Below are positions 51,889-60,233 of a DNA stretch of 64,000 bases, in pieces. A program made the position numbers and the translations under genes. The number at the start of each line of letters is the position of its first letter. Position 1 is the first letter of the stretch. Source of the stretch: CAZIKF01 sp964539825 (GTDB lineage: Bacteria; Muiribacteriota; UBA6191); NCBI GenBank assembly GCA_964539825.1, contig CAZIKF010000001.1:1-64000 (forward strand). Direction: 5' to 3'. The notes beneath the pieces are model-generated. The model saw nothing but the letters and a program-made list of their open reading frames with translations. It did no database searches and had not been told where the DNA came from.

Positions 51889-52785
51889 TCAGGCGACCTG
51901 AAAAATCGCTTCGTTGGCGTACTGGAGTTCTCGCTCAAGCAAAATTCCATATTTTTCAAATACACGACCGCGTACCCTGGATACCAATTCACGAATGGAT
52001 GAAGCTGTGGCCTCTCCTGTGTTCACGATGAAATTGGCATGGAGATCTGAAACTTCAGCTCCGCCACATCTCATCTTCTTGCACCCGCTTCGGTCAATGA
52101 GTTGACCGGCGGAAAAAGAGGTAGGGTTCTTAAATACACAACCTGCACTAGGGAATCTAAGCGGTTGAGTAGCCTTTCTGTAGCGGTTCAAGTCTTCAAA
52201 GTTACGGTCTTTTAGGCTTTGATCCGCCCTCGAGAATGCGGCCCTGAGAATAAGGAAGTTCCCTCTCAGAGAGCAGCGGCGGTAAGAAAATTTGATCTCA
52301 CTTGCGGGAATTCTCTGAAATTCTCCATTTAGATGGAAACCCTCCACCCACAGCAGGCTGTGCGCAATATCTTTACCAAAAGCACCCGCGTTATTCGCGA
52401 TACTACCCCCTATATTTCCAGGAATTTTGCCAAGAAAGTCCAGGGTGTGGCAGTGGTTTTTCTGGGAAAATCTTACCAATGATGAGAGTTTTTTTCCTGC
52501 GGGAGCAGTGAGCAAGTCATCACTAGCCTGAAAGTCTTCAAATTGACTGGAAATTCGTAGGATTAACCCGTCGAATCCTTCATCATCAAATAGAATATTA
52601 CTCCCATTCCCCAGGAGAATAAGAGGAAGGGAACGATGTCTGACAAATTCAAAAGTTTCAAAAATATCTTCCGTAGAAACCGCGTCTACAAAGTATCTTG
52701 CCTCCCCGCCAATACGGTAAGAACAGAGCCGGCTCAGAGGCTCGTTCACACGAAAGTCTCCTTGTATCTTTTTTACAAAACTCAT
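51889..52785 (-). CDS. murB: UDP-N-acetylenolpyruvoylglucosamine reductase
   Basis: A 298-residue FAD enzyme making UDP-MurNAc. Y-R-I-G-G-E-A-R-Y-F, L-G-N-G-S-N-I-L, I-P-G-N-I-G-G-S-I-A-N-N-A-G-A-F-G, S-Y-R and S-A-G-C-V-F-K-N-P (Cys at the proton-donor position, type II enzyme) are clear, and L-E-R-E-L is near the end. It overlaps the next gene by 4 bases. Confidence 0.95.
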   Translation of the reverse strand: MSFVKKIQGDFRVNEPLSRLCSYRIGGEARYFVDAVSTEDIFETFEFVRHRSLPLILLGNGSNILFDDEGFDGLILRISSQFEDFQASDDLLTAPAGKKLSSLVRFSQKNHCHTLDFLGKIPGNIGGSIANNAGAFGKDIAHSLLWVEGFHLNGEFQRIPASEIKFSYRRCSLRGNFLILRAAFSRADQSLKDRNFEDLNRYRKATQPLRFPSAGCVFKNPTSFSAGQLIDRSGCKKMRCGGAEVSDLHANFIVNTGEATASSIRELVSRVRGRVFEKYGILLERELQYANEAIFQVA

Positions 52786-53381
52786 TCCAAATCCATTAAT
52801 TGAAATTCAATGAACAACAAATCACGCATGGCTTCACTGGTGTGTCGATTTAAATCCAGCGACCCAACCCCCTCTAACAGCCTTCCCTCCTGAAATCGAA
52901 AACTCTCTCGACTTATCTCCCCAAGGGCCAGTCGGCCGGCCAATCTTCGATATTCCTGTGCAAAACGTAAAGTAATTGCATAAATTCGCGGCTCGTATGA
53001 GGTTGAATCAAAATACCCTGAAAGTGATTTTCTCATCCTCTCGAATTCCCTGTTCAAAAGCCAGAGGTAATTCTTACGAACCCATGCCGTATTCTCAAAC
53101 CGGGACGGTGAAACATGCATAGATGAGGAAAGAAATTGGAGTAAAGCATTTCCAAAATAAGAAAGTTCCAGATGATTCTTGAAGTCCTTAACGGAACTCT
53201 TAGTTACAAACTCAGTGTAAATCCTGCGTGATTTCTCAAGATAGAAGAGAACAAAAATTCGTTGAAAATTCTTGGACCGTGCTTCACGCATGGCTGCTTT
53301 TTGTAAAAAGCCCTCTGCCTGAATGCTACTGCCTAAGAGAAAGGCAAGCGCAATGAACCTCAACAGCCTGACATGCTTCAT
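52782..53381 (-). CDS. Exported protein of unknown function in the dcw cluster
   Basis: A 199-residue protein with a signal peptide (L-R-F-I-A-L-A-F-L-L-G-S-S-I-Q-A). The mature part is helical and basic. I find no relatives. It sits between murC and murB with 4-base overlaps both sides, so translation is coupled to cell-wall genes; a role in envelope growth or division is inferred only from position. Confidence 0.72.
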   Translation of the reverse strand: MKHVRLLRFIALAFLLGSSIQAEGFLQKAAMREARSKNFQRIFVLFYLEKSRRIYTEFVTKSSVKDFKNHLELSYFGNALLQFLSSSMHVSPSRFENTAWVRKNYLWLLNREFERMRKSLSGYFDSTSYEPRIYAITLRFAQEYRRLAGRLALGEISRESFRFQEGRLLEGVGSLDLNRHTSEAMRDLLFIEFQLMDLE

Positions 53382-54754
53382 ACCACCAGGCTTGAACTCC
53401 CCATGCAGCGGCCTAACCGTGTCACATCTCCCGCTCCCATGGTAAGAAGCACATCTCCTGGGACAAGTTCCGCTCTAATCGCGGAGGAATATGACTCCAA
53501 GGACCCCTCATCGAAAACATGAACCCGTGAACGGTCCATCAACAGATCATGATAGAGATTTCGAGTGGAAACGCCTGATATAGGGGTTTCCCCTGCCCCA
53601 TACACGGGAAGTAGGTAAAGAAAATCGCATTCTTGAAAACAATCTCTGAATTCAGAACTTAAGGCATTGAGCCTTGAGTATCGGTGAGGTTGGAAACAAA
53701 CTACTAGTTTTCCTGAACGTGTCTGCATCATGGCTCGAGCGGCAGCCAATGTGGAACGAACCTCGGTAGGATGGTGCGCATAATCATCGTAAATAAGAAT
53801 ATCCTTGTCGTCGGATATTAATTCAAAGCGCCGCTGTACTCCCTGGAAATTCTCAAGTCCCAGTTTCAGATATTCTTTTTGAATTCCTAGTTGATCGCAA
53901 AGAGCAATCGCTCCTGCGGCATTTAGCACATTGTGCTGACCAGGAATCTTCAGTAAAACACGAATCCAGGTGCCGCACTTTAGACAAATTTCAAAGGATG
54001 TCCGCAGCTTTTCCTGAACCACATTTCGAACTACATAGTCAGAATCAACGGAGAATCCATAATCAACGATCTTCTTAGGATATTTCTGTCTAAATTCCTT
54101 CAGGTTGGGATCATTCCCACAAAGAACAACAAGAGAAGAAGTGTTCTCTATGAATTGAGAAAAGGCTCTCAAAACTGCACGAAAAGAGCCGTAATAATCC
54201 AGGTGATCATTATCAATATTTGTGATAATTGAATACTTTGAAGGTAAAAATAGAAAGCTACCATCACTTTCATCCGCCTCCGCAACCAGGTATTGTCCGC
54301 TGCCGAATTTAGCGTTCCCCCCCACATGCGAAGCCTCTCCACCTACCACTGTTGAGGGGTCCAGGCCGGCCACCGTAAGGATTGAAGACACCATAGTGGT
54401 AGTCGTAGTCTTCCCATGACATCCAGCCACGGCTATACCGTCCCTATCTTGCATAAACCAGCCGAGAACTTCGGCGCGTTTTTTAATCGGCAAGCCCAGC
54501 GCTTTGGCTACACCAAGTTCTTCATTGGATTCAGGAATCGCCGAAGAAACTACGAGAACTGTGTCCTCAGGCACGTTCTTAGAAGAATGGGGATAATGAA
54601 TGACTGCCCCTAAATCCTGAAGCCTGGAAGTATTTAAGGAACTTCTAAGATCGGAACCGGTTACCTGGTATCCCTCGGCCAAGCACATGTGCGCGAGACC
54701 ACTCATGCCAGCACCACCGATACCTACGAAATGAAGTTTTTTTTGTCTCAGCAT
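53378..54754 (-). CDS. murC: UDP-N-acetylmuramate-L-alanine ligase
   Basis: A 458-residue Mur ligase. F-V-G-I-G-G-A-G-M-S-G-L-A at the N-terminus, the P-loop G-C-H-G-K-T-T-T-T, D-N-D-H-L-D-Y-Y, and D-D-Y-A-H-H-P-T-E are all canonical. It adds the first amino acid of the peptide stem. The following gene overlaps its stop by 4 bases. Confidence 0.97.
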   Translation of the reverse strand: MLRQKKLHFVGIGGAGMSGLAHMCLAEGYQVTGSDLRSSLNTSRLQDLGAVIHYPHSSKNVPEDTVLVVSSAIPESNEELGVAKALGLPIKKRAEVLGWFMQDRDGIAVAGCHGKTTTTTMVSSILTVAGLDPSTVVGGEASHVGGNAKFGSGQYLVAEADESDGSFLFLPSKYSIITNIDNDHLDYYGSFRAVLRAFSQFIENTSSLVVLCGNDPNLKEFRQKYPKKIVDYGFSVDSDYVVRNVVQEKLRTSFEICLKCGTWIRVLLKIPGQHNVLNAAGAIALCDQLGIQKEYLKLGLENFQGVQRRFELISDDKDILIYDDYAHHPTEVRSTLAAARAMMQTRSGKLVVCFQPHRYSRLNALSSEFRDCFQECDFLYLLPVYGAGETPISGVSTRNLYHDLLMDRSRVHVFDEGSLESYSSAIRAELVPGDVLLTMGAGDVTRLGRCMGSSSLVV

Positions 54755-54945
54755 GAATTACGTCTCGTGCCCCCGAATTTGGGGAATCAGGTGAGGACCT
54801 CATGATATCTACAATCTTTTGTACTTGGTCCACTGAGGGGATAATCGACTAAATTTGCACAAAAATTCACGAAATCGAATACTTTTTGAATGGTTAAAGT
54901 TGGGGGTAGTGTATCATTTCTGTTGAATTTTTCAAAAATCTTCTT
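54755..54945. other. Spacer between murG and murC
   Basis: A 191-base gap in an otherwise tight cluster. TTGAATTTTTCAA at 54923-54935 and flanking GTTGAA/TTCAAC arms form an AT-rich hairpin just after the murG stop. No convincing promoter for murC is visible. Confidence 0.35.
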
Positions 54946-55983
54946 TCAACAATTCAGAATCCTTTCCACAATCCGGGTTCGTACTTCATCCGGTTTTAGG
55001 ATTGGGGGAAAAGCCTCACGCATGCGCTTAATCTCCGCTCCACTCCGAAGCAGAGGAGTGAGAAAGTCGTTACCGGAATCCAAATCAAGGTCGGTTTCCT
55101 CCTTCAGAAGACACGCTCCTGATTGGATTAATTCGCCAGCATTTAAATACTGTTGTCGATCTTGATGATGGGGGTAAGGAACCAGAACCGCCGGTATCCT
55201 AAATGTTTTTAACTCAGAGATTGTCCCTGCCCCCGCCCGTGTGAGCGCGAGGGTAGCCCGACGATACTGAAATTCCATATCATTGAGGTAATCATAGACC
55301 TCTATTTTTCCCTCAAGTCGCCTTGAACGATATTGACTGAATTCGCCCCTGCCGGTGATCCAGACAACCAGAACCGGCAGTTCCTCCCCAAGCCTTCGTA
55401 ACCAGTTATCTATGAAGCGATTAATAGAAGATGCTCCCTGACTCGCACCAAAAACTAGTAAACATTCGCCCTCATGCGTCGGCTCGATACACTTATACGG
55501 CAAGGGATTGCCGGTACGAATCAAGTTTTTTAGACGGGGGATCCTCTCGGTACCCATCTCAGAAGTAAAAACTGCGCGTGCGAAGGGAGCAAACCAACGA
55601 TTTACCTTTCCACAAATCCGATTAGGTTCAAGGATAAATAGGGGAAGCCTCCACAAAACAGCGCAGATATAAACTGGAAAGGAGCCATATCCCCCAGTCC
55701 CAAGAACACTTCTGGGTCTATCTTTTAGAAAGATCAAACCTACTTGAAGAATGGAATAAAGGATCTTCCAAGCCACGAAAAGAGGACTGCCTGAAACTAG
55801 TTTTCCATAGCTGATTTTCTTGTATCTAAGACCCTTTTGGCTACAAAAATCGAGATCAAAGGAGTTGTTGGGTATCAGAAAGTAAGGAAGCCAGCCGCAA
55901 CGCTCTAGCTCCTGGTAGACAGCGAGGTTAGGAACAAGATGACCACCCGTACCCCCACCGCAAAGACAGATGAAACGACTCAT
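54946..55983 (-). CDS. murG: MurG N-acetylglucosaminyltransferase
   Basis: A 345-residue GT28 enzyme making lipid II. G-G-G-T-G-G-H-L-V-P-N-L is the N-terminal lipid I loop, G-A-S-Q-G-A-S-S-I-N-R the second G-loop, and L-T-R-A-G-A-G-T-I-S-E-L with P-Y-P-H-H-Q-D-R-Q-Q-Y-L-N-A the donor site. It starts in a 4-base overlap with ftsW. Confidence 0.96.
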   Translation of the reverse strand: MSRFICLCGGGTGGHLVPNLAVYQELERCGWLPYFLIPNNSFDLDFCSQKGLRYKKISYGKLVSGSPLFVAWKILYSILQVGLIFLKDRPRSVLGTGGYGSFPVYICAVLWRLPLFILEPNRICGKVNRWFAPFARAVFTSEMGTERIPRLKNLIRTGNPLPYKCIEPTHEGECLLVFGASQGASSINRFIDNWLRRLGEELPVLVVWITGRGEFSQYRSRRLEGKIEVYDYLNDMEFQYRRATLALTRAGAGTISELKTFRIPAVLVPYPHHQDRQQYLNAGELIQSGACLLKEETDLDLDSGNDFLTPLLRSGAEIKRMREAFPPILKPDEVRTRIVERILNC

Positions 55984-57086
55984 CTGGAACTATCTACATA
56001 CCGGGAAATATTGAGTAAAATCCCTACTCCCAATAAGTTTGTGATCATGGCGTTTCCACCATAACTCAGAAAGGGAAGGGGAAGCCCTGTCGGCGGCGCT
56101 AGACCCGCCACAACCATAAGGTTGAGCAGCACCTGTATCGTGATATATCCAGTCACGCCATAGGCTAACAGTTTGCCCGTGTAGTCAGGTGCCCGTAATG
56201 CAATCCTTATTCCCCGGAAAAGAAAAATCGAAAAGCCCAGAATAATGAGAAATGACCCTAGAAATCCAAATTCTTCCCCAAGAATCGCAAATATGAAATC
56301 CGTATGCTCCTCCGGCAAATACAGATATTTCTGCCTAGATTGACCAAGCCCCAGACCAATAAAGCCGCCGCTACCAAGAGATATTTTGGATTGAATCAAT
56401 TGATAACCCGAACTAAGCTGATGATCCGCAGGATTAAGAAAGGCCACGACTCGTCTAAGCCGGTAAGGGGTCTTCCATATCTGGTATGCCAGGGTCAGGG
56501 TACTCAAAATAGCCACAATGAATACCACCTTAGGGCTTGAATATAGAGAGAAAATCATGAAAAACCCAATCAAGGCAATTAATAGCGCTGTGGAAAGATC
56601 GGGTTGAAACAAAACCAGGGCTGAAACGAAGGTTAAGAAAAGCAAATGGGGAAGAATTAGGTTACTAAATTTGTTTTTGACTCTCGATATCTGCGACAAA
56701 GAGCCTGCCAGAAAAAGGATATAAAATACTTTGAAATATTCGGAGGGCTGAATACGGAAGAAAAAGTCTATCCAGCGCTTGGACCCTCCTCCTTCCACTC
56801 CAACTCCAGGAACATAGACAAGGATCAATAAAGCAGTAAACAACAGACAAAGAGGAGCTGAGATCTTCACCAGTTTTCGGTAATCCAGGTATACAAAAAC
56901 AACCATCAAGAACAATCCGATTAAGATTCTCCAGGCTTGTTTCTTTACAAAAAAAACCGAGTCGTCGTACTTGTGCATGGAAACAACCGAAGACGACGAA
57001 TAAACCATGACCAACCCAATGGCCAGGAGAGACAGAGTCACAAAAAGCAATACCTGGTCAGGATACCTGGAACGTGGATCCACATG
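55980..57086 (-). CDS. ftsW: SEDS peptidoglycan polymerase FtsW
   Basis: About 369 residues from GTG at 57086. A longer frame to 57206 would overlap murD by 97 bases and start with a non-conserved basic stretch. Ten membrane helices; L-G-L-G-Q-S-R-Q-K-Y-L-Y-L-P-E-E-H-T-D-F-I-F-A is the SEDS signature with the catalytic region, and P-P-T-G-L-P-L-P-F-L-S-Y-G-G is near the end. It polymerises septal glycan with a class B PBP that is not in the window. Confidence 0.93.
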   Translation of the reverse strand, partial: HVDPRSRYPDQVLLFVTLSLLAIGLVMVYSSSSVVSMHKYDDSVFFVKKQAWRILIGLFLMVVFVYLDYRKLVKISAPLCLLFTALLILVYVPGVGVEGGGSKRWIDFFFRIQPSEYFKVFYILFLAGSLSQISRVKNKFSNLILPHLLFLTFVSALVLFQPDLSTALLIALIGFFMIFSLYSSPKVVFIVAILSTLTLAYQIWKTPYRLRRVVAFLNPADHQLSSGYQLIQSKISLGSGGFIGLGLGQSRQKYLYLPEEHTDFIFAILGEEFGFLGSFLIILGFSIFLFRGIRIALRAPDYTGKLLAYGVTGYITIQVLLNLMVVAGLAPPTGLPLPFLSYGGNAMITNLLGVGILLNISRYVDSSR

Positions 57087-57109
57087 TCCGGGTCTCTTAT
57101 AACGGATCT

Positions 57110-58363
57110 TTACAGGTGTTGCACAAATTCCTTGAATCTTCTCCCCCTTTCTTCGTATGACGGCAATTGATCTAGACTGGAAAACCCTGGACTCAAAAGA
57201 ATACAATCTCCTTTATCAGGCTCTCTTTTGAGCTGTTCGAGAGTATCTTCGAAGCCATTTCGAGCTTCCACCTCAAAGCCCCTGGTTTGTAGAGTGGGGA
57301 CATGTCGTACAAATTCACCATAGGCAAATATTTTGTGAATCTTAGCCCTACGAGATTCAAGTCCATCGAAGAGTGGGCTTAACTCCGCCCCTTTTTCCTT
57401 GCCCCCCATAATCAAGACAATCTTATCCCGCTTCACTCTATCTAGCGCAAAAAGGGTCGCCCCAGGGGTTGTAGCCTTGGAATCATTGACACACAAAACC
57501 CCAAGCACTTCTTCTACTTCTTCAAGGCGATGCTCCAATCCCTGGAATGAAAACTCCAGGATTGGGTTCGGCTCTAATCCCAGTTTCTGCATTGCCATAA
57601 AACCAAGGAGAAATGAGGGTAAGAGCGAGTCATCCACGGAGGGCAAATTAACCTCTCCACCGGGATGGATAAAGCCTCTATCAACCAGAGTATACCCGCA
57701 GCTCTCTTCACCGTAGGAGAATCTGGCTGCATTTTCGACGGAACTCTCCCAGTTGGAGGGCATAATTGCAGAGCCTCCCGGCTGAAGAAGGCTAAAAATT
57801 CGAGCTTTTGCTTCCCGATAAGATTTCAAGTCTCCATGCCAATCCAGGTGGTCAGGCTCAAAAGAAGTCAGAATAGCCAGGTCCAAGAAAGGCCTGTGAA
57901 GAGAACATAGTTGGAAACTTGAGAGCTCAAGGATGACAAAATCCACTTCTCTTTTCGTTGGCAAAAAAGAGCACAGGGGAGAGCCGTAATTCCCGGCTAA
58001 GACACATTCGTACCCGCTAGACTGAAGATAATCAAACAGCAGCTTGCATAGCGTGGATTTCCCATTGGTACCGGTCACTCCTATCATTTTTGATGAAAAG
58101 AAGGGGGTGGAATATTCCAATTCATTGCAGATTTTACCCATTTTGTGTACATGGTGGGACTTTGGGACACCGGGGACACAATAGATCTCATCAAAGTCTT
58201 TTGTATCCAACTGATCAGAAGCTAGAATCTGGTTTGGGGGGAACTCTGCCAGTTCCTGAGGATTGTCTGAGGAAAGAAAAACTTCAACGTCCGACTCTGC
58301 AAGGAGAGCATGATACAGGGGTAGATTGGACCTACCCAGACCAAAGAGAAGTACTCGCTTCAT
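57110..58363 (-). CDS. murD: UDP-N-acetylmuramoylalanine-D-glutamate ligase
   Basis: About 417 residues from the ATG at 58363; a GTG 24 bases upstream is the alternative. G-V-T-G-T-N-G-K-S-T is the ATP loop, E-L-S-S-F-Q-L and D-H-L-D-W-H-G are catalytic-region motifs, and N-D-S-K-A-T-T-P-G-A-T is MurD specific. First gene of the visible dcw block: mraY, murE, murF and the PBP gene are not upstream. Confidence 0.95.
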   Translation of the reverse strand: MKRVLLFGLGRSNLPLYHALLAESDVEVFLSSDNPQELAEFPPNQILASDQLDTKDFDEIYCVPGVPKSHHVHKMGKICNELEYSTPFFSSKMIGVTGTNGKSTLCKLLFDYLQSSGYECVLAGNYGSPLCSFLPTKREVDFVILELSSFQLCSLHRPFLDLAILTSFEPDHLDWHGDLKSYREAKARIFSLLQPGGSAIMPSNWESSVENAARFSYGEESCGYTLVDRGFIHPGGEVNLPSVDDSLLPSFLLGFMAMQKLGLEPNPILEFSFQGLEHRLEEVEEVLGVLCVNDSKATTPGATLFALDRVKRDKIVLIMGGKEKGAELSPLFDGLESRRAKIHKIFAYGEFVRHVPTLQTRGFEVEARNGFEDTLEQLKREPDKGDCILLSPGFSSLDQLPSYEERGRRFKEFVQHL

Positions 58364-58440
58364 ACCGGGATTCCGGACAGTATACACGATCTCCCATTAA
58401 ATCAGACAAAAACTGTCTAATTCCCCTGGCTTTTGTCAAC

Positions 58441-58818
58441 TCATTGGGATCTGGGCTTAAGGTCTAGATGGCAGCGGGGACAACTCTCTTTGGTATAAAT
58501 ACGACAGGTCTTACAACGCCAGCGATAAAATCGGCGCTTCGCCCAAAGATTCAGTGTTTTCCCAGACTCCTTCTTCTTTAAGTGAACCTTGCCGCTGCTT
58601 TCCTCAGCCAAAGAAGAACCTGGGTCTGATCGAAGGGCTGCAATTGATTTGGAAGGAATATAGGGCTGCCCCAGGAGCCATGACAATTGTTTTCGTATCC
58701 ATTCAATCCTCGTCATTGTTGGGCTCACATTCTCCCTCTCAATCTCACCCTGCACTGCCCCTGAAGCGCTACTCAAACAAACAACCAAAAGAATCCATCC
58801 AAAATGTTTCGTCTTCAC
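58441..58818 (-). CDS. Small exported protein with zinc ribbon
   Basis: A 125-residue protein with a signal peptide (I-L-L-V-V-C-L-S-S-A-S-G-A) and a C-terminal C-K-T-C...C-P-R-C zinc ribbon (residues about 106-120). The link is Ser/Lys-rich. Zinc ribbons in exported proteins are uncommon. Repeat copy C lies about 50 bases upstream. Confidence 0.65.
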   Translation of the reverse strand: MKTKHFGWILLVVCLSSASGAVQGEIERENVSPTMTRIEWIRKQLSWLLGQPYIPSKSIAALRSDPGSSLAEESSGKVHLKKKESGKTLNLWAKRRFYRWRCKTCRIYTKESCPRCHLDLKPRSQ

Positions 58819-58867
58819 TTTGACTCCCTACTCCAAAAAATTATTCTAATCCAAATTCAGCACTCTT

Positions 58868-59030
58868 CATCACCCAAAATGAAATCTTCTGACCCATAAA
58901 TGGTCCCGACCAGAATCTCGTGATTCCTGATCTCGGCTCGAATGAGCAGTGCATAGGCATGAACCAACAAGTGGGCAAATCACATGCGTCACGATATAGG
59001 TTTCGGACCAATTGGAACCTCCCTTAACTC
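58868..59030. repeat. Intergenic repeat copy C
   Basis: CCCAAAATGAAAT (58873-58885) matches the AAAATGAAGT block of copies B and D; GAATCTCGTGATTC at 58913-58926 is the hairpin; ATGAACCAACAAGTGGG at 58959-58975 is identical to copy B. It lies in the 313-base gene-free divergent spacer 58819-59131. The rest of this spacer holds only the acylphosphatase promoter. Confidence 0.68.
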
Positions 59031-59050
59031 AAAGATAAAAGAGGAGTTCC

Positions 59051-59079
59051 TTGAAGTTGAAGAAGCTGGAACTTTACAA
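59051..59079 (+). promoter_or_regulatory. Possible acylphosphatase promoter
   Basis: TTGAAG, a 17-base spacer and TTACAA. The -10 box is poor. Confidence 0.35.
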
Positions 59080-59131
59080 AAGAGCAAGATCGGTGGAAAA
59101 TGGGGACTCTCTTCCTAAGTCCTAGAGAGCC

Positions 59132-59404
59132 ATGAAAAGGTGTATTTCATTTCGAGTCACAGGTCGGGTACAGGGAGTCGGTTACCGTTATTTTGCCTAC
59201 CATCAAGCTTTAGAGCTAGGAATTTCGGGTGTTATTCGCAATGAAGCAGATGATTCCGTTACAGGAGAAGCCCAGGGATCCGTTGAAGCTCTGGAGGAGT
59301 TCTTGAGGAGACTAAATGCAGGGCCCTCCCTTTCTCGAGTCGACCTTGTTGAAAGCAGGGATTTACAGTCCGACATGGGGCCAGGTTTTCATATCGAAAC
59401 TTGA
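59132..59404 (+). CDS. acyP: Acylphosphatase
   Basis: A 90-residue enzyme hydrolysing acyl phosphates. G-R-V-Q-G-V-G-Y-R-Y-F holds the catalytic Arg and I-R-N-E-A-D-D-S-V the catalytic Asn. Length is normal. The TrpC-like gene follows after 21 bases. Confidence 0.95.
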   Translation: MKRCISFRVTGRVQGVGYRYFAYHQALELGISGVIRNEADDSVTGEAQGSVEALEEFLRRLNAGPSLSRVDLVESRDLQSDMGPGFHIET

Positions 59405-59425
59405 TTAAATTTGAGCTACTGAAGT

Positions 59426-60187
59426 ATGAGTGATCAAAAAGATAAATTGACACAACTAATTGAGGCCAAATCGGAGGCACTCTCTCACCGAAAATCAGAT
59501 TCCCCATTGGAGAAAATATTTCATCAGATCCAACCGGCCAAAACTGATTTATACCAAAAAATTCTAAGCTATAATGGCCTATCTCTAATTCTTGAAGCAG
59601 ACCGACTGGTGATGGGAGATTGCCGAACCAAGGACTTCCCTCCCCTTGAGGCCCCCTGGTTCGCTGGTATTTCAGTTCAATACGGCGTTAACTTTCCAGC
59701 CTCTCCAGAGGATCTGAATGCTGCTTCGCCTGAATCATGGAGGCAACACGGCAAGATAATTTCGGATTTAATCATTGAACCTTATGAGATCTATCACGCA
59801 CGATATTGCGGATTCGATTGTATTACGATTTACATGGGATCCGTGACAGATTCAGAGTTGCTAACCTTGTTTTTATTGGGAAGGCAATTTTCTATGTCTA
59901 CCATTTTGGTGACCGGTAGCGAGAAGGAGCTGGACTCCGCCAATTCAACTCCAGCGCGCATGATAGCAATGCATGAACGTGACTCTTTTGGAAACTGCCT
60001 GGATCTTGAAGAGATTTGTGAACTGGCTGAGGCAGTACCTGAACAAACTCTTCTTCTTACAAGGCTGGCATCCCCGTCACCAGAGAAATTGGATATGTTG
60101 AAGGAAGCCGAAATAAACGCCGTGATCCTGAGCCTTGAAGACTTCCACATGAACCAAAAAAAATTCCAAGAATTCTTTCCACTTTAG
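59426..60187 (+). CDS. Indole-glycerol-phosphate-synthase-like pseudoenzyme
   Basis: A 253-residue protein with the TrpC barrel fold. S-D-L-I-I-E-P-Y-E-I-Y-H-A-R at 113-126 corresponds to K-D-F-I-I-D-P-Y-Q-I-Y-E-A of TrpC, and S-V-T-D-S-E-L follows as expected. The catalytic residues are lost: Lys to Asp59, Lys to Ser113, Glu to Thr163, Asn to His183 and Glu to Arg213; only Glu57 remains. It cannot work as IGPS and no trp synthesis genes are near. It ends 46 bases from the convergent trpS. Confidence 0.75.
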   Translation: MSDQKDKLTQLIEAKSEALSHRKSDSPLEKIFHQIQPAKTDLYQKILSYNGLSLILEADRLVMGDCRTKDFPPLEAPWFAGISVQYGVNFPASPEDLNAASPESWRQHGKIISDLIIEPYEIYHARYCGFDCITIYMGSVTDSELLTLFLLGRQFSMSTILVTGSEKELDSANSTPARMIAMHERDSFGNCLDLEEICELAEAVPEQTLLLTRLASPSPEKLDMLKEAEINAVILSLEDFHMNQKKFQEFFPL

Positions 60188-60233
60188 GTTTAGAAGGCAA
60201 AACTCGTCCGCAGGCCAGGATAATCGAAGATTC

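Noticed and set aside
58554..58823. 89-codon plus-strand frame
   Set aside because: Antisense to the exported zinc-ribbon gene, which has a signal peptide and clear Cys motif.
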